Origin: Sitta carolinensis
Lineage: Eukaryota > Chordata > Aves > Passeriformes > Sittidae
Reading direction: 5' to 3'
Length of the DNA stretch: 64,000 bases
Assembly: GCA_032173965.1 (NCBI GenBank)
Contig: CM063284.1
Coordinates: forward strand, 135,383,625 to 135,447,624
Both the position numbers and the translations under genes were made by a program. The notes below the pieces were generated by a model. That model had not been told where the DNA came from. It ran no database searches and saw only the letters and a list, made by a program, of their open reading frames with translations. Below are positions 9,666 through 21,649 of this stretch, one piece after another. The stretch's first letter is position 1; every line of letters starts with the position of its first letter.

Positions 9666-12600
9666 CTTTACCGTTGATAGTAGTGATACCGTCAGCATAT
9701 AGAGAGTTTAAACAGCAGAACTAAAATAATCATAATTTAAGTGTGTGTCTACTTCTTGCAGTCTAAAATAGCACAGACCCCCATATGTGACAAACATGAA
9801 TAAATATACTTTTTAGAGGTTAATGGAAGCTATTAAAACCCCTAAACCATAAGTACGAAATAGAGAAAGAAAAAGTGCAAAGTAGACAAAGAATTATTTA
9901 TGAAATTTTTATTCAATTCCACCTAATTTTTAGAAGGTTTCTTGAATCCTCAATACTATCACGTTTAAGTTATGTCAAGTAACTCTATTATATATGGTAA
10001 TGCAAGAATGGATTCCCTTATGGTCATTGTGTGTGTAGAACACAACTGTCACACCAAAAAAAATGATGCAGTGGTTTTAAAAATGTATCCTCCTCTCATT
10101 AACTGTAAGTCTTGAAAATCACAAATATATTCACTTAGTACTTTTATTACACATTAAATCTTCCTATTTATGTTTTTATAATGGCCAGACTACATTAAAT
10201 ATTGTTTAACATACTAGCATATGTTTGGCATACTAGCATACCTAAAGAGTTGATTCTCTAATAGTGCTACCTGAAAAATATTTGTAGGAAACCAGACTTG
10301 ATTACCTAACTTCTCTATAAAATTAGGTTTTCTAAAAGAAGGAAAGATGATGTTAAGTGTTTAAAGATTTAAATTATAAACTTCCAATTTTCATATATTT
10401 TTCCAACACTGTGTTTGCATGCAGCACTGTCAGAAGACTAAAGATAAATAGACTTTTTTTGAAATAACTCAATTTATAGAGTAGTCCTGAGAAACTACTT
10501 GAACAAAAAAAAAAAAAAAAAAGAAAAGAAAAATCAGTGATAATTTTGCTCTCATATTCACCTTTATGCTAAAATGAGGGATATTTTGTATAATGAATTA
10601 TTGAATTACTTAAGAAAAAGCTTTGATTATTTGCATGTTGCTGAAGTTACTTTGCTTCTTGGCTTCTCTCTTAAGAAGGTAGAAGTGATCACCTGGATCA
10701 CCACAGAAATTTCTTCATTGAAAGAAGGGAGGCAAGTACCAAATGTATTTTTTAAAACATCCAAAACCAAACATCAAAACTGTCTTCTCTAATTACATAC
10801 TTTCAAATACATTTGGTCTGAGAAGTAACCAGTGCACAGTCTGGTTTTATACATACATATGTATATGTGTATGTATCTGTCATTTATTTAAACATATATT
10901 CAAAAATATACAGATGCATATGCAAACATATGTATCTAAAAAAATAGGGCATGATATGTAATGGTATTTTGTATATATAGTTACATACCTGTGTAACAGA
11001 GGAATAAATATAAATGCTTTGGCTTTGCATCTCTGTTGGCATCTCTGTGGCTTTGCATAGCCTGTTGCTTGATTTCTGCAGCTCCTAACTGAACACTTCT
11101 CTCAGGAGGCAGGGTACAGTTTCACATGCAAAAGCAAAAGCAACCTTCAATGAAGGCCAAATCTCAAGAGGAGCTACAGAATCCTTGTGCACCCCAACCC
11201 CTCAGTTTGCCTGGTAACACCTGTAGGCTGTGCATCCTGAATGAGCTAGAACCCAGTTTACAGCATGTAATTGCCTCAATTTGGAACAGTCTGCAAATGC
11301 TGTTTTTCCTGTTAGCAGTTCCATTAGAAGACAACAGTTCTGCTTTCTCTTGTTTTCTGTCTTTATTGAGGCTCTTGGTAAAAGAGTGTTCCTGGTGTTG
11401 GAATTCCAGAACTAATATGTAATACACTGAGGGCAGAAACTTTTTTTTTTTTTTTTCACATGAAGAGCAATTTCTTTTATTTTTTTTTTTTTTTTAAATT
11501 GCTATAGATATATTGTATACATAGTCAATAAAAACATATCTGGCTTTTCATCACTATCAGGAGCAGTTACAATGACATCTCAATATATAATCTCAAAGAC
11601 ATGTAGCATTATCTCAAATAATTGCATTAAAACATTAAAACATTAAAACTTTTTCTATATATTTAACAATACATTACTTTAGTGAACAGCACAGCATACA
11701 ATAAATATATTTTCCAATTATGTTACAGTATCATGTATGTGCATTGCATTTTTAAATAACATAATAAGTTCTAAATGCTTAATAGATTAGTTATATATTT
11801 AAATAAATGCATAAATTTATTTGTGAATTATTTTTAAGGACTGATATGTAGCATTTTGAAAGTCTTTCTTAAAGAGATACTTATGTAAAATTCTGAGTGA
11901 CTGAATTGTTTGTGAGAGTTACAGTCTGCCCACAAATACTTTGGAGTTTAAGGGAGGCTATAACTTTTAGCTGAGATATCTTCTGCAAATTGGTTAAGCA
12001 TCCAGTGATTAAAAGCTCTTTGAGGTCTACATGTAAGTGCTCAGTGTGAGTATTGTTCTTCTGGGTTACAGAGCCTTGGTACATTTGTGATAACCCCTTA
12101 CCAGGGAGATTTTCTCTTTACTAAACCTTAAGTCAATTAATTGAAAACTTTCAAGGCCTGACATATAGTTTGGAAATACACCAGACCTCAGCCTAATGTT
12201 TCACTGAAAACATTTACTTGTGACACATTATTATGATCTTCTGGCCATTCTATGGTTATAGCAACAATAAGGACACTGTGCCTTTTCTGACAGGGCCTCA
12301 AGAAAGTAAATAATCAGTAGGCTTTTCCTTCATGTTTCTTCAATGTTACTTATTAGAAGAAAACAATATACTCTCTAATAAACCATGGAGAACTATTTAG
12401 AATAGGTAGCATATATATTTTTAGAAACAAACTTTGCTGTTACTGTGCAGCAAATGGGAGACAAGCCTTAGCAGGAACTTGAGCAGGACACAATAGCTAC
12501 ACAACAGTTTCTGTCTCCACACCATTAAGTGCTTAAAGGATTTTGGTCTTGAAACAAAGACATGAAAATTTTGAAGTAAGAAACCCACAAGTTTTGGGTT

Positions 12601-12793
12601 TTTTTAATTTGTGCATAGAAACACAGAGTTTCAATGTCTGTCCTTCTCAAACCAGGTGCTGCTCCAGGACTCCAGAATGGAGGATTTTGGGGGCTGTACT
12701 GAATAGAGAAACTTTTCTGTGCGGCAGTTCCAGGCAGGAATGATGTTTTAAGGACTAGAAGTACTGTATCAGCACAAATAAAGACAAGACTTC
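9666..12793. other. AT-rich sequence with homopolymer runs, no gene recognised
   Basis: Holds an A run at about 10504-10522, an AT/TATG-rich patch at 10845-10940, and two T runs near 11440-11496. Open frames (for example 11126-11422 plus) lack splice or family support. No element is recognised. Confidence 0.6.
12789..12793. repeat. Target site duplication, left copy (ACTTC)
   Basis: ACTTC immediately before the TG of the LTR. An identical ACTTC follows the terminal CA at 14447-14451. The perfect match fixes both element boundaries and suggests the insertion is not very old. Confidence 0.85.
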
Positions 12794-13180
12794 TGTCCTG
12801 GTTTGACCAGCCCAGGGAAGTGAGCTGGCTGGTTTTGAGATTGACATTTTATTGAACCAATGGGAAAGCATTTTGTAGTTCTTATTACCTGTGAAAGCAG
12901 CCCGTGCAGGTCTCTTTCCCCCCGGCTGTCAGAGCACACACCTCTGCCCTCTCTGCCCTGGGCTCAGTGGGGGGAGGCGGCGGCGGGCCGGGTGCAGGCG
13001 GGACTGCTCGGCCTGGCCGGGATTCTCCGCTCCTGGAGCGGTGGGAGCGGCTGCCGAGCCCTCACCGAGGAACACACCAGGACCCGTCCGGAGGGTAAAG
13101 GAGCCGGCAGACTGCAGAGCTTTTGTGCCAGTTGAACCACCAAACCACACCAGCCTGAGGCTGTGTCGGCATCGGAGCGG

Positions 13181-13390
13181 CTGAGCATGGGACAGCACCT
13201 GTATGGGCACCAAAGGAGCTGAGCATGGGGACAGCACCTGTAATGGGCACCAAAGGAGCGGGAGCAATGAGGGACAGCACCTGTATGGGCACCAAAGGAG
13301 CTGAGCATGGGACAGCACCTGTATGGGCACCAAAGGAGCTGAGCATGGGACAGCACCTGTATGGGCACCAAAGGAGCTGTGCATGGGCAC
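13181..13390 (+). repeat. 38-bp minisatellite (VNTR) inside the LTR
   Basis: Five full units and a partial one. Each starts CTGAGCATGGGACAGCACC, continues TGTATGGGCACC and ends AAAGGAG. Starts fall at 13181, 13219, about 13259, 13301, 13339 and 13377. Core spacing is 38 bases; one variant pair is 40-42 bases because of small insertions and an altered join (GGAGCAATGAG). The last unit changes to CTGTGCATGG and breaks off. Near identity of the other units implies recent expansion. Open frames across it on both strands are repeat artefacts. Confidence 0.92.
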
Positions 13391-14321
13391 CAGCGCCGGT
13401 GGCTCCCGTGGTTCGTGCTAAAGGCGGCCCCGAAGCCAGGAGCAGCCCTGACCCCCGTTCCAGACTGAGAGCAGCTGGCACAGCTCACATGGAGTCGGCA
13501 AAAAAGCACGTGGCCAACAGAAAGAAGCAGAGAGAGCATACAAGACTTGGACTAAATTGACTTTTTTTCAGCGTTACAAGACTTTGTACTCAAAGAACAC
13601 TAATTCTCTCTTAAGCTAAGAAAGAAAAAAGAAAAAAAAAAAGAAACTTTGTAAGAACAACCACATGAAATTGAAGTCGGTAAGACGAAAAGAGTTAGAT
13701 TTTAAATTGAAAAAAATTTAAAAGTTTGTCTTAAATTTAGGCTGTAAAATTCTTTTGTAAAGCTACGGTAAAGATATACTTGATGTATCAAACTTTGGGT
13801 TCTCCCCAGTAAGTTCATAGAATGCTTTGGGGGGATGGTAGCATTCTAGCCACAAGCATGAGCAGAGGCACCAGTGTTAGAAGTCTGATGAGAAACTTGG
13901 CCCCGGAAATAAAAGAGGAAGACCTCTGTTCCCAGAGATGAGTTAAAGGATGCTAGAGTGGCTCATCCTTAAAATAGCACCCCAATAAGCTGACATGGAC
14001 CGAAAGCACAGTTGTGAAGAAAAACTGTGCAAGATGAGAAAGACTTCACAAAGGCAAATTTCGAACACCTGTGGTTTGTAAGAAAATGAAGCCACAAGAG
14101 TTCTTTTCTTGTGGGCAGCTTTCCATAGCATTAGAAAAGAATACTTTTCTCTCTAAATAAACTAAAGAAAGACTATTTGTAGAGGTGAAAAACTGACTGA
14201 AATTTCTGAGTGTTGTTGTCTTTACATTGTTGGTTAAGAGAAAAGAAAGTGCAGGAAGGAAGAAGAGTGTTCTGAACGTTCCATCCTCATTCTTGTTGTT
14301 TTTTTTCTTTTAGTGTTAGTT

Positions 14322-14327
14322 AATAAA
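14322..14327 (+). terminator. LTR polyadenylation signal AATAAA
   Basis: AATAAA followed by GTC and a T-rich stretch, 120 bases before the LTR end. This is where an R region would supply the retroviral poly(A) signal, and it sets the element on the plus strand. Confidence 0.6.
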
Positions 14328-14446
14328 GTCTTATTACTTTTAAGCTTAAGCCTGCTTTGCTCTTAATTAGAAACTTTGAAATTGGCAAAAATCAAGCCAA
14401 AACAAAAATTAGTGTTTCTGCCCGGTTTCGAATTGAAACCGCAACA

Positions 14447-15926
14447 ACTTCTCACATTCTGGATATCACAAGCAATCTAAAATCAAGCGTGGATTTACCA
14501 GGATAGGATCCTGCCCTTCAAATGCTGGTAAACCAGGAAAGATAATCATAAACAGTTTCTGCTGTTTAGAGATTGAGTTCTGCAAAATAAGTAGCACAAA
14601 GGGACAAAAACCCTACTGTGTGCTAATTATCAAAGTGCACATTATGCGTCTTTATCTGCATGCTTTCATGTTCTCATTCCCATTCACTCTCAGGAGGTCG
14701 CATACACAGAGAGATAAACCATCCTGAATCAGTTCTCGCGTGTACACAGTCAGAGACATTTGGGAAATTGCTATTCCCCCTCACACCCATACCCAAATCC
14801 TATCTACCCCTTCATTTAGCCTCAACCACAGGTTGTCAACAACTACCCTATGTGAGAGAAGAGCACAATTGCCCATCCCTGTCCTGTAGCTCTCCCCAAC
14901 TTCGGAGGTTTTCATAAGAGGGACCCAGAGCAGAGGAGCGAAGGAACCACAGAGTGACGCCATACCACGACCTCTCTCTAATCCTATAATGGATACATTT
15001 TCCTCTGGTCCAATTACAAATTGAATCCTTTCCAGTTGTTTTTTTCCCTATGAATTAGTTCACAAACTCCCTTAGCGGGGATAAGTTCCCTATCATAAGG
15101 CTGAAGTTTACCACCTTACCCTCTGCTGCCTGTGGCTCTCCTTTCAGTGCTAATATTACAGTTTCTGGCATAATACTCTCTTGCACGACTATATCCAACT
15201 TTAAATTTAGCTTTCCCTGTGCTTTCAGACTGACAGCCCATTCGTCTTATCCTTTAAAATTTCTGGTTTTCCATAATAAAATTAATGTGGAGTGCAACAT
15301 CTTCAACATTTTCGTAATGCAATTTTACAGCCACCCTCCTCTGACTACAGCAGCTGAAAACAATCAATTGCCTGAGAACAAAGCATTTTTTAGGGAAAAC
15401 CCATTTGTGTCTAACATGTCTTCAATATTGCTTTTGTCCACAGAATAAAGCAGTGTTTTCTCCAATAATTGCATTTGTACAATTTTCGGACCTTTCATTT
15501 GGATGAATCTTTAGTATAAGCTCAAGACCTCATTTCCTTTAGATAATTTATTGACCATAACTTATTGTTCAGTAAGTATTTAAAAGCATGGAAGCTAATA
15601 AATACTTGCTTCAATCAGTGTCAGAATTTTAACTGACCATTACCATACAGAGATTTCTAGTAACACCTTGTCTCATATCAACCAGTTTTTTGCTATTTCC
15701 TTCTTCGGCCCTCTGTGGTTCTCTTTGAATTCAGTTCTTTACTAGGAGAGTCAGTCCCTTGAATATTCCTGCTGTCTTTCAAAAGAACTTCAAGAGAACA
15801 GAAAAATCACTGCAGTCTGACTTTAAATTATTCCAGAAATCCTGGGGAGTTTTTCCAGCAGCATTCCTGTGTTCTATCACAAAATGTGCAAATCTTCCAG
15901 GGTTGCTTCTCTGAACAAATGCCAAC
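14447..15926. other. AT-rich sequence, no gene recognised
   Basis: Begins with the right target duplication of the LTR, then unremarkable sequence. No repeat family or coding signal seen. Confidence 0.6.
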
Positions 15927-16016
15927 TACAAAAACAAAAAACAAAAACAAAAACAAACAAAAAACAAACAAACAAAAAAACCACAAAAAAACCCCAACCA
16001 AACAAAAAAAAAAATT
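15927..16016. repeat. A-rich low-complexity tract, (AAAAC)n-like
   Basis: A run of A blocks broken by single C residues (AAAAAC, AAAC and AACCCC types) ending in a pure A stretch. It could be the decayed tail of a retrotransposed sequence, but no source sequence is recognisable upstream. Confidence 0.8.
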
Positions 16017-17492
16017 AAAAATTGCACCTGAATTTAGTGTGTAGTGTGAGCCAACTGCTTACAGGTGCACATAATAGATAACTCTCCATCTTCTATAAGC
16101 AATGTGAGGGTGACTGTGTACACTTTTGAGTGCTGTACAGCTGTTGCCTATAGGAAATTCTAGATGAGGACTCAAAGTCACTGTAACAATTTTTCCATTT
16201 CTATTTGCCTGTAGTAGAGGGAGAATCAGAAATCACTTGTAGTGTAAGGTGTGTGCTCTGACAAAGCTGACTGAGGCTACAGGCTGACTTCAGCCTCTTT
16301 TCCTCGCCCAAAAACTGTTCAGGAAATACACAGTTGCACCTCAAGATTTGAGAAGGTCTGCTTCCTAACATTCTTCACTGCAGATATTATATTTAATGCT
16401 AGAAGTGTTAATTTATAAGTTTAGAACACTAATAGAATCAGAAAACAATGAGGGGATATTTAAAATTATTACTTTATATATATTTTATTGCATTGCAATA
16501 ATCCAAAAATACTTCAATCCTGTTCAAGCTGTGTTCTGACACACAGTGTAGGAACTACATACACAGACCAGCCCTTTCCTAATGGAAAACCTTTTTCTTC
16601 AACAGATGTATGGCTTTCGTTTCCACACGGTCCTGGGAAATCTGTAAAGTACATAATACAAGTATTTTCTAAACTCTGATACTAAGCACCATTTATAGCT
16701 GTCTGTCTCTGGAGTAGGGGTCACTAATGGCATTCTCCAGTCCTCTACATTACCAGCGCAGAGTCAGATGTGATGGGGTCTAGGCAACAGGATCCAAAAG
16801 AGGCTAGTTACAGCTCTGTCATAGTGCCAGATGTAAATATAAATCTCTATAATTATAAGTGTTTGAAATACAATGGCTTTAAATGGATTAAATGGCTTTA
16901 TAGTAACTTAAAGCTTAGAAATTGAAACTGTTTAGAAATTTGCATATAATCTATGGCCTTGTGCCTTCATTTCTTTAACGAAAGTCAAAGGAACAAAGAA
17001 TTAATTTCCTGGTGTAAAAGTAGCTATTATGAAGTTTTTAGAATGGGACGGAGTTTTCCATTATTTTGCAAAATCAGGAAAATACACTAGCTAGCAATAT
17101 TAATATTTTTTTTTAAAATATATATATTTTCAAACGTTTAAGTAACATCTATCTAACATATAGATATGTATATATTCAACAACTATATCCCTTCTCTCCT
17201 GGAGGGATACATGGAGTTTGAATTGTGCTAGAGGAGATGTGATTTCAGGTATATTCAGCTACAGAGGGAAATTATATACAGTGAACCATGTTTTTGTGTG
17301 TAAATTGGAATTATGAATGTATAAATGCACAACTGCGTGTGCATATATCTGCCATAATATTAGCAGCTGTATCCTACCTGAATTCTGAAGACAAAGGGCC
17401 TCTACTTCCCTGTATGACCTCAGTTTAGAGATATAACTCAACTCATGTCAGTGTATGCCTAAAACTAATGTATTGGTTAGTCAGGATGCAAA
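16017..17492. other. AT-rich sequence, no gene recognised
   Basis: Contains small TATA/ATAT clusters near 17107-17175. Nothing else is identifiable. Confidence 0.6.
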
Positions 17493-17574
<82 letters not shown>

Positions 17575-17602
17575 GTAATAATAATAATAATAATAATAAT
17601 AT
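17493..17602. repeat. (ATA)n trinucleotide microsatellite
   Basis: About 110 bases of ATA/TAA repeat, nearly pure with a single interruption (AATAGTAAT) near 17573. Long near-pure arrays of this size are usually length-polymorphic. No coding context. Confidence 0.97.
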
Positions 17603-20600
17603 CCTTAATTATTCTGTGATAATATCCTCTGTTTTAGGTAATAACTTTTCTTTTTCTTTCAAGAGTGTATTCATGGGTGTTGTTTTTGCATTAATAACCA
17701 CCAAGCAAGTTGAGGATCAAATAATCATCACAGGATCATTAGAAGATAGGTGTTTCTCACTAATCAGTAAATGATACTGGTTTTAAATAGTATCATAGGT
17801 AGATTTGCAGGTCACCTACGTAGTTCCATAACAGCTCAGTACAGAGATAATGCAAAGTCTACCTCCAGATTTTGTCCTAAGGAACATTTCCCAAGACTTT
17901 TCCCATGTAACTTGAGCAACAAGGATAAGGTATTCAGAGATGAGGGCACTTAGTAAGCTACACCAAAGGTAGTGGTGTGGCTGTCATTCAGCCCTGGACA
18001 TTGATGGAGTTTTTATTCCCCAGTCTTTCTCACAACTCAATGTTGATAAAGATATTGTGTTTTTCTGGAGGCTCACACAGCTCAAGTCTATTTCACCCAG
18101 TTTTAACTTCATTGTACATCTACAGGTTGTTCAAGCCACAAATATTAATTAGTTATGTTATGATAAGGTTTTTTATATGTCTTTGTCAGTCTGGAAGCAG
18201 TTGTGATGTTGACTGGACAGGCGTATAGAGAACATCTCAGCCTTTCCCAGCAGTCATGAATGGTGATCATCTCTTCCCTCCCTTCCTCCCAGTATATCCA
18301 CTCAAGATTTTAAATTATTTTGGCAGCAAAAAGCAGGCAGTTAGTCTCCCATGTCTTAACTCTGGTCATTTGTAAGTCAGTGCAGCACATCAAGCTTGCC
18401 CTGCCTGCTGCCATCCTGCTGGAGGATCCGGGTTGGCTGCTGGCCTCCATGTCCATGGCCTTTGTAGACAGGAATTGGGAGCTTACTAAACCACTGCCAT
18501 CAACAGCTGCATGTTATTGTAAGCATCATGGCTCCTGTCACTTTTATCCAACACTGTAGAGGTTAGACATGAGATAAATTGTGTTTGATTTTCACTCAGG
18601 GAAACAGACATGTTGGGAATGTTTGGACCAGCCAATAATTCACATAGATAAAGTCACTTGATGCTTGTGTCAATAAACATGCCAATAACTCAATTAAATT
18701 TGGTATTGTTTGTGAGGCAATTTCATCAGGAAAACATCAGTGTACTCTTGAGGTTTGACATCACAACTGAAAATAATTGTGAAAAGGTTCATCTGTTAGC
18801 TCATTGAATCCTGCAACAGCAGGTGATTTTCATAGCTGTTTCCATGACAGGAAAAAGTAAATATTGTTTTTCCAGTGCCTAGTTTCACCCCTTTAGTATT
18901 TTACTTTCATGTAATGAAAACTGAATCAAATTTCTCTAATGAACTTAATAACTCTTGATTCCCTTTCCTAATATGAAACACTTTTGTCTTCAAATAATTA
19001 TTTAAAACATTTCATATAAGCCACATTATACGACAATGTGGCTTAGTATGGCTATGTTCACATGGTATATCATAAAACAACATTAAATGCTTATGGCAGG
19101 CTTATATTTCACACTTATAAAACCTCCTTAAATAAAGCACCATAAAAAATACATGTTTCTACAAGGATTCCTTATTTTTATCTTGATTGTTTTCTTTTTC
19201 TTTCCATATATTCAGCAATCTATCAGGTACCCTATTCTTAGTTTTCTGTTTTGGCCTATTTATTCATTCAACTATATGCCCCTAAATAAACAAATAGCAT
19301 AGAAAATGCACAGGTTTTTAGGCAAACAAACATTCCTTATGACTGAAGAAAAACAGTCTATCCAAAGACTTAATTTTTTCCCTAGTTCTATTAGTTGATC
19401 TGGCAGCTGGTATTACATTTCTCTCCAAACTTGCATTACTTGTCTTTTTAAATAATTTTAAATCATGACAGTTATAAAACTATTATCTGTCTTCATTAGA
19501 ATATCCAAAATGGTACTATTTCAAATAACATTATATCCTAGGAAAAAAAAAAATAAAAGAAACCACAACAAAAATATTTAAACAATCTAAAACCATAAAT
19601 TAGTTAAAATCTAACAACTAGACAGCTGAATTTAGTACTACGTAGTCTTCTGTAAACCATATCTCACTGTTTAAGAACAGCTTTAGCTGATTTTTTTAGG
19701 ATAAAATTAAAATTAGTCACCTCATTGAAACCTTGTCTTCAACCTTTGCTAAATTGTCATTGATTTTTGAACATGGTGTTACAGCTTTTTATACAGATCC
19801 AGTGCTCATGTCCTTGAGATCACTTTACTCTTCCTGTACAATACACTTCTCTATGTTCATTGACTCTGCTGTCAGCACTTTCAATCCATGGAAGATGAAA
19901 ACTTTCTCCAGACAACTGTGTCATCTGCAGCATGACCAAGTTTGAGACACTAGCTTGGGACAAATCTGTGTTCAGAATGTTTTCCAAAGAAATTTATTAA
20001 GTTTATTTTTCTCAGATGATCTGAAATTTTTATGACAGCTGGGCTGCTTGTAGCGGAATTATTTAAGATACGAAGAAAGGTCAGTTAGTACAAAAGGATT
20101 GTAGATATTATAAATTTCTAGTTGTTCTTTCTTTACTGAAAAAGTGTAGTGTGTTATGATTTGTAAATACTTTGTTTTCTTCCATTCCTTAAGTACAATT
20201 TCCCATTCAAGCCAATAACCTCCAACACGTGCTTACATTAATTAGATGTTTATGGTATGTATGCTCTCTAAACACAGAAATTGATATAGAAGATCCAGTA
20301 TAAGGCCCATTTCACATTGAAACCTGTCAGGGAGTCACCAAGCAAGGACAAGGATGAAAGTGTAGACCACTTTATTTTCCAGATTACCAGCAGTATAATA
20401 GTCCAAGAATATGAAACAATGTTCTATTTAACAGACAGGTACGATCAAGATATCTCACAATTAAGAAAGGAACAGAACAAATACTAGGATGAAATACTTG
20501 TCTGAGTCACCCTGGGAATTTCAAGGGAGTTTGTCTGCTCTCATTAGCATTCTCCACACATTGAAAATCATGATGTACTCAGTGATTTATCTGTAGATAA

Positions 20601-21649
20601 ATTCTGCAGGGTGGGCCTGAGGTGATGGATGTTTCTGCAGGGAACCTCTTGAAACTTATTCTCTGAGTGGTGTGTAACAGGTATCCAGGGGCTGGAGATT
20701 TTTCAGAGAGAAGGAATCACCTGCATAAGGCAGAGACCTTTCTTGACATTAATGTAGTAAGAGTAAACAAAATTTTTTTTTCCTTTTTTCCTTTTTTTTT
20801 TCCCACATAAAACTTTATAAACACCAGCAACTGTGTTGTCTGTCTGGAATGTTATGAATATTGGCAATTTCTACTTGGCTTTGCCTGTTTCGATTTCAGC
20901 GTGTTCTGAATAACAAAAAAATGTTTCTTACCTACAGGAAAAACTGAATCTATAAACTGGGGAATGGGGCAATTTTTCGTGCACTTTAGTCTCCAAAATA
21001 CCTTTGAGAAGATTCAGATGGCACCAAAGTAGGTCCTCTGCTTAGCTGCATGGCCCAGTAGTAATAAAGAAGAAACAGTGAAAGGAAGCTGGAGAGAATT
21101 CCAGTAAAATTAGAAACACTGAAATTTCTCTGTCCTGCAGGAAATTGTTGGTGTGATACATAAACATTAAGGATCACAGGGAGCATATCACAGGCTCGTT
21201 CACTGTGTTTTTCACTTGTCTTTCCTACTGTGAAGGCTGTATATTTCAACTTCCACTGGGCCATTTGCAAAACATTTGTCACAGCATGCTCTGCACTTGA
21301 TATCCTTAGGAATTGTATATGCTGTGTATAGCATCATGCCTCTATAACCACTTGGTATTTTGGATACTTTTCATTTCTCTTCTCAGCACTTATATTTGCC
21401 AGTGTGCTCTCCCATGTTGTAATGACTTTCTTCCCTCAATTTTTACCACTAGTACACGTATCCATTTTCCTGTTCTGTTACAGCTCTCACTGGCTATGTC
21501 TATGGTTTGGCTGTAGATTAAATCCAGACTCTCCTGGAATAAGAAAACTCCCCCTACATGATGCAGAGTGCTGATAAACTTACACTTGAGCCAGCAAAGC
21601 AAGTTTACAGTACTTCAAAAATGTTAATGAGATGACTTTTTGCCAGTGA
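17603..21649. other. AT-rich sequence, no gene recognised
   Basis: Holds the hairpin at 19017-19045 and short chance open frames. One minus frame at 20986-21282 encodes a stretch of hydrophobic residues (FLSLFLLYYYW) but has no start methionine context, splice support or family match. Two pyrimidine-rich runs lie at 20770-20805. Confidence 0.55.
19017..19045. repeat. Perfect 11-bp hairpin with 7-base loop
   Basis: TAAGCCACATT (19017-19027) pairs exactly with AATGTGGCTTA (19035-19045) around the loop ATACGAC. It sits in unique AT-rich sequence. It is shorter than a microRNA precursor stem and is not part of a recognised transposon end, because no flanking duplication is visible. Confidence 0.8.

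Larger units (their letters stand above)
12794..14446 (+). mobile_element. Complete 1.65-kb LTR element (solo LTR or LTR-like unit) with target duplication
   Basis: The element opens with TGTCCTGGTTTGACC and closes with AAACCGCAACA, the TG...CA ends typical of retroviral LTRs. It is flanked by an exact 5-bp duplication, ACTTC, at 12789-12793 and 14447-14451. A CCAAT box lies at 12857-12861. A GC-rich U3-like part follows and contains a 38-bp VNTR. A polyadenylation signal AATAAA is at 14322-14327, leaving roughly 100 bases of R-U5. No gag, pol or env is seen, so this is most simply a solo LTR left by recombination. A 5-bp duplication fits class III (ERVL-type) elements of birds; that class call is inference. 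The length is long for an LTR, partly because of the internal repeat. Confidence 0.85.

Noticed and set aside
12860..13560. Several overlapping open frames of up to 191 codons
   Set aside because: They lie in the GC-rich U3-like part and the 38-bp VNTR of an LTR. Frames are open on both strands, as expected from composition and repetition.
15927..16016. A-rich tract as the tail of a processed pseudogene
   Set aside because: No gene-like or SINE-like sequence could be recognised upstream, and no flanking target duplication was seen.
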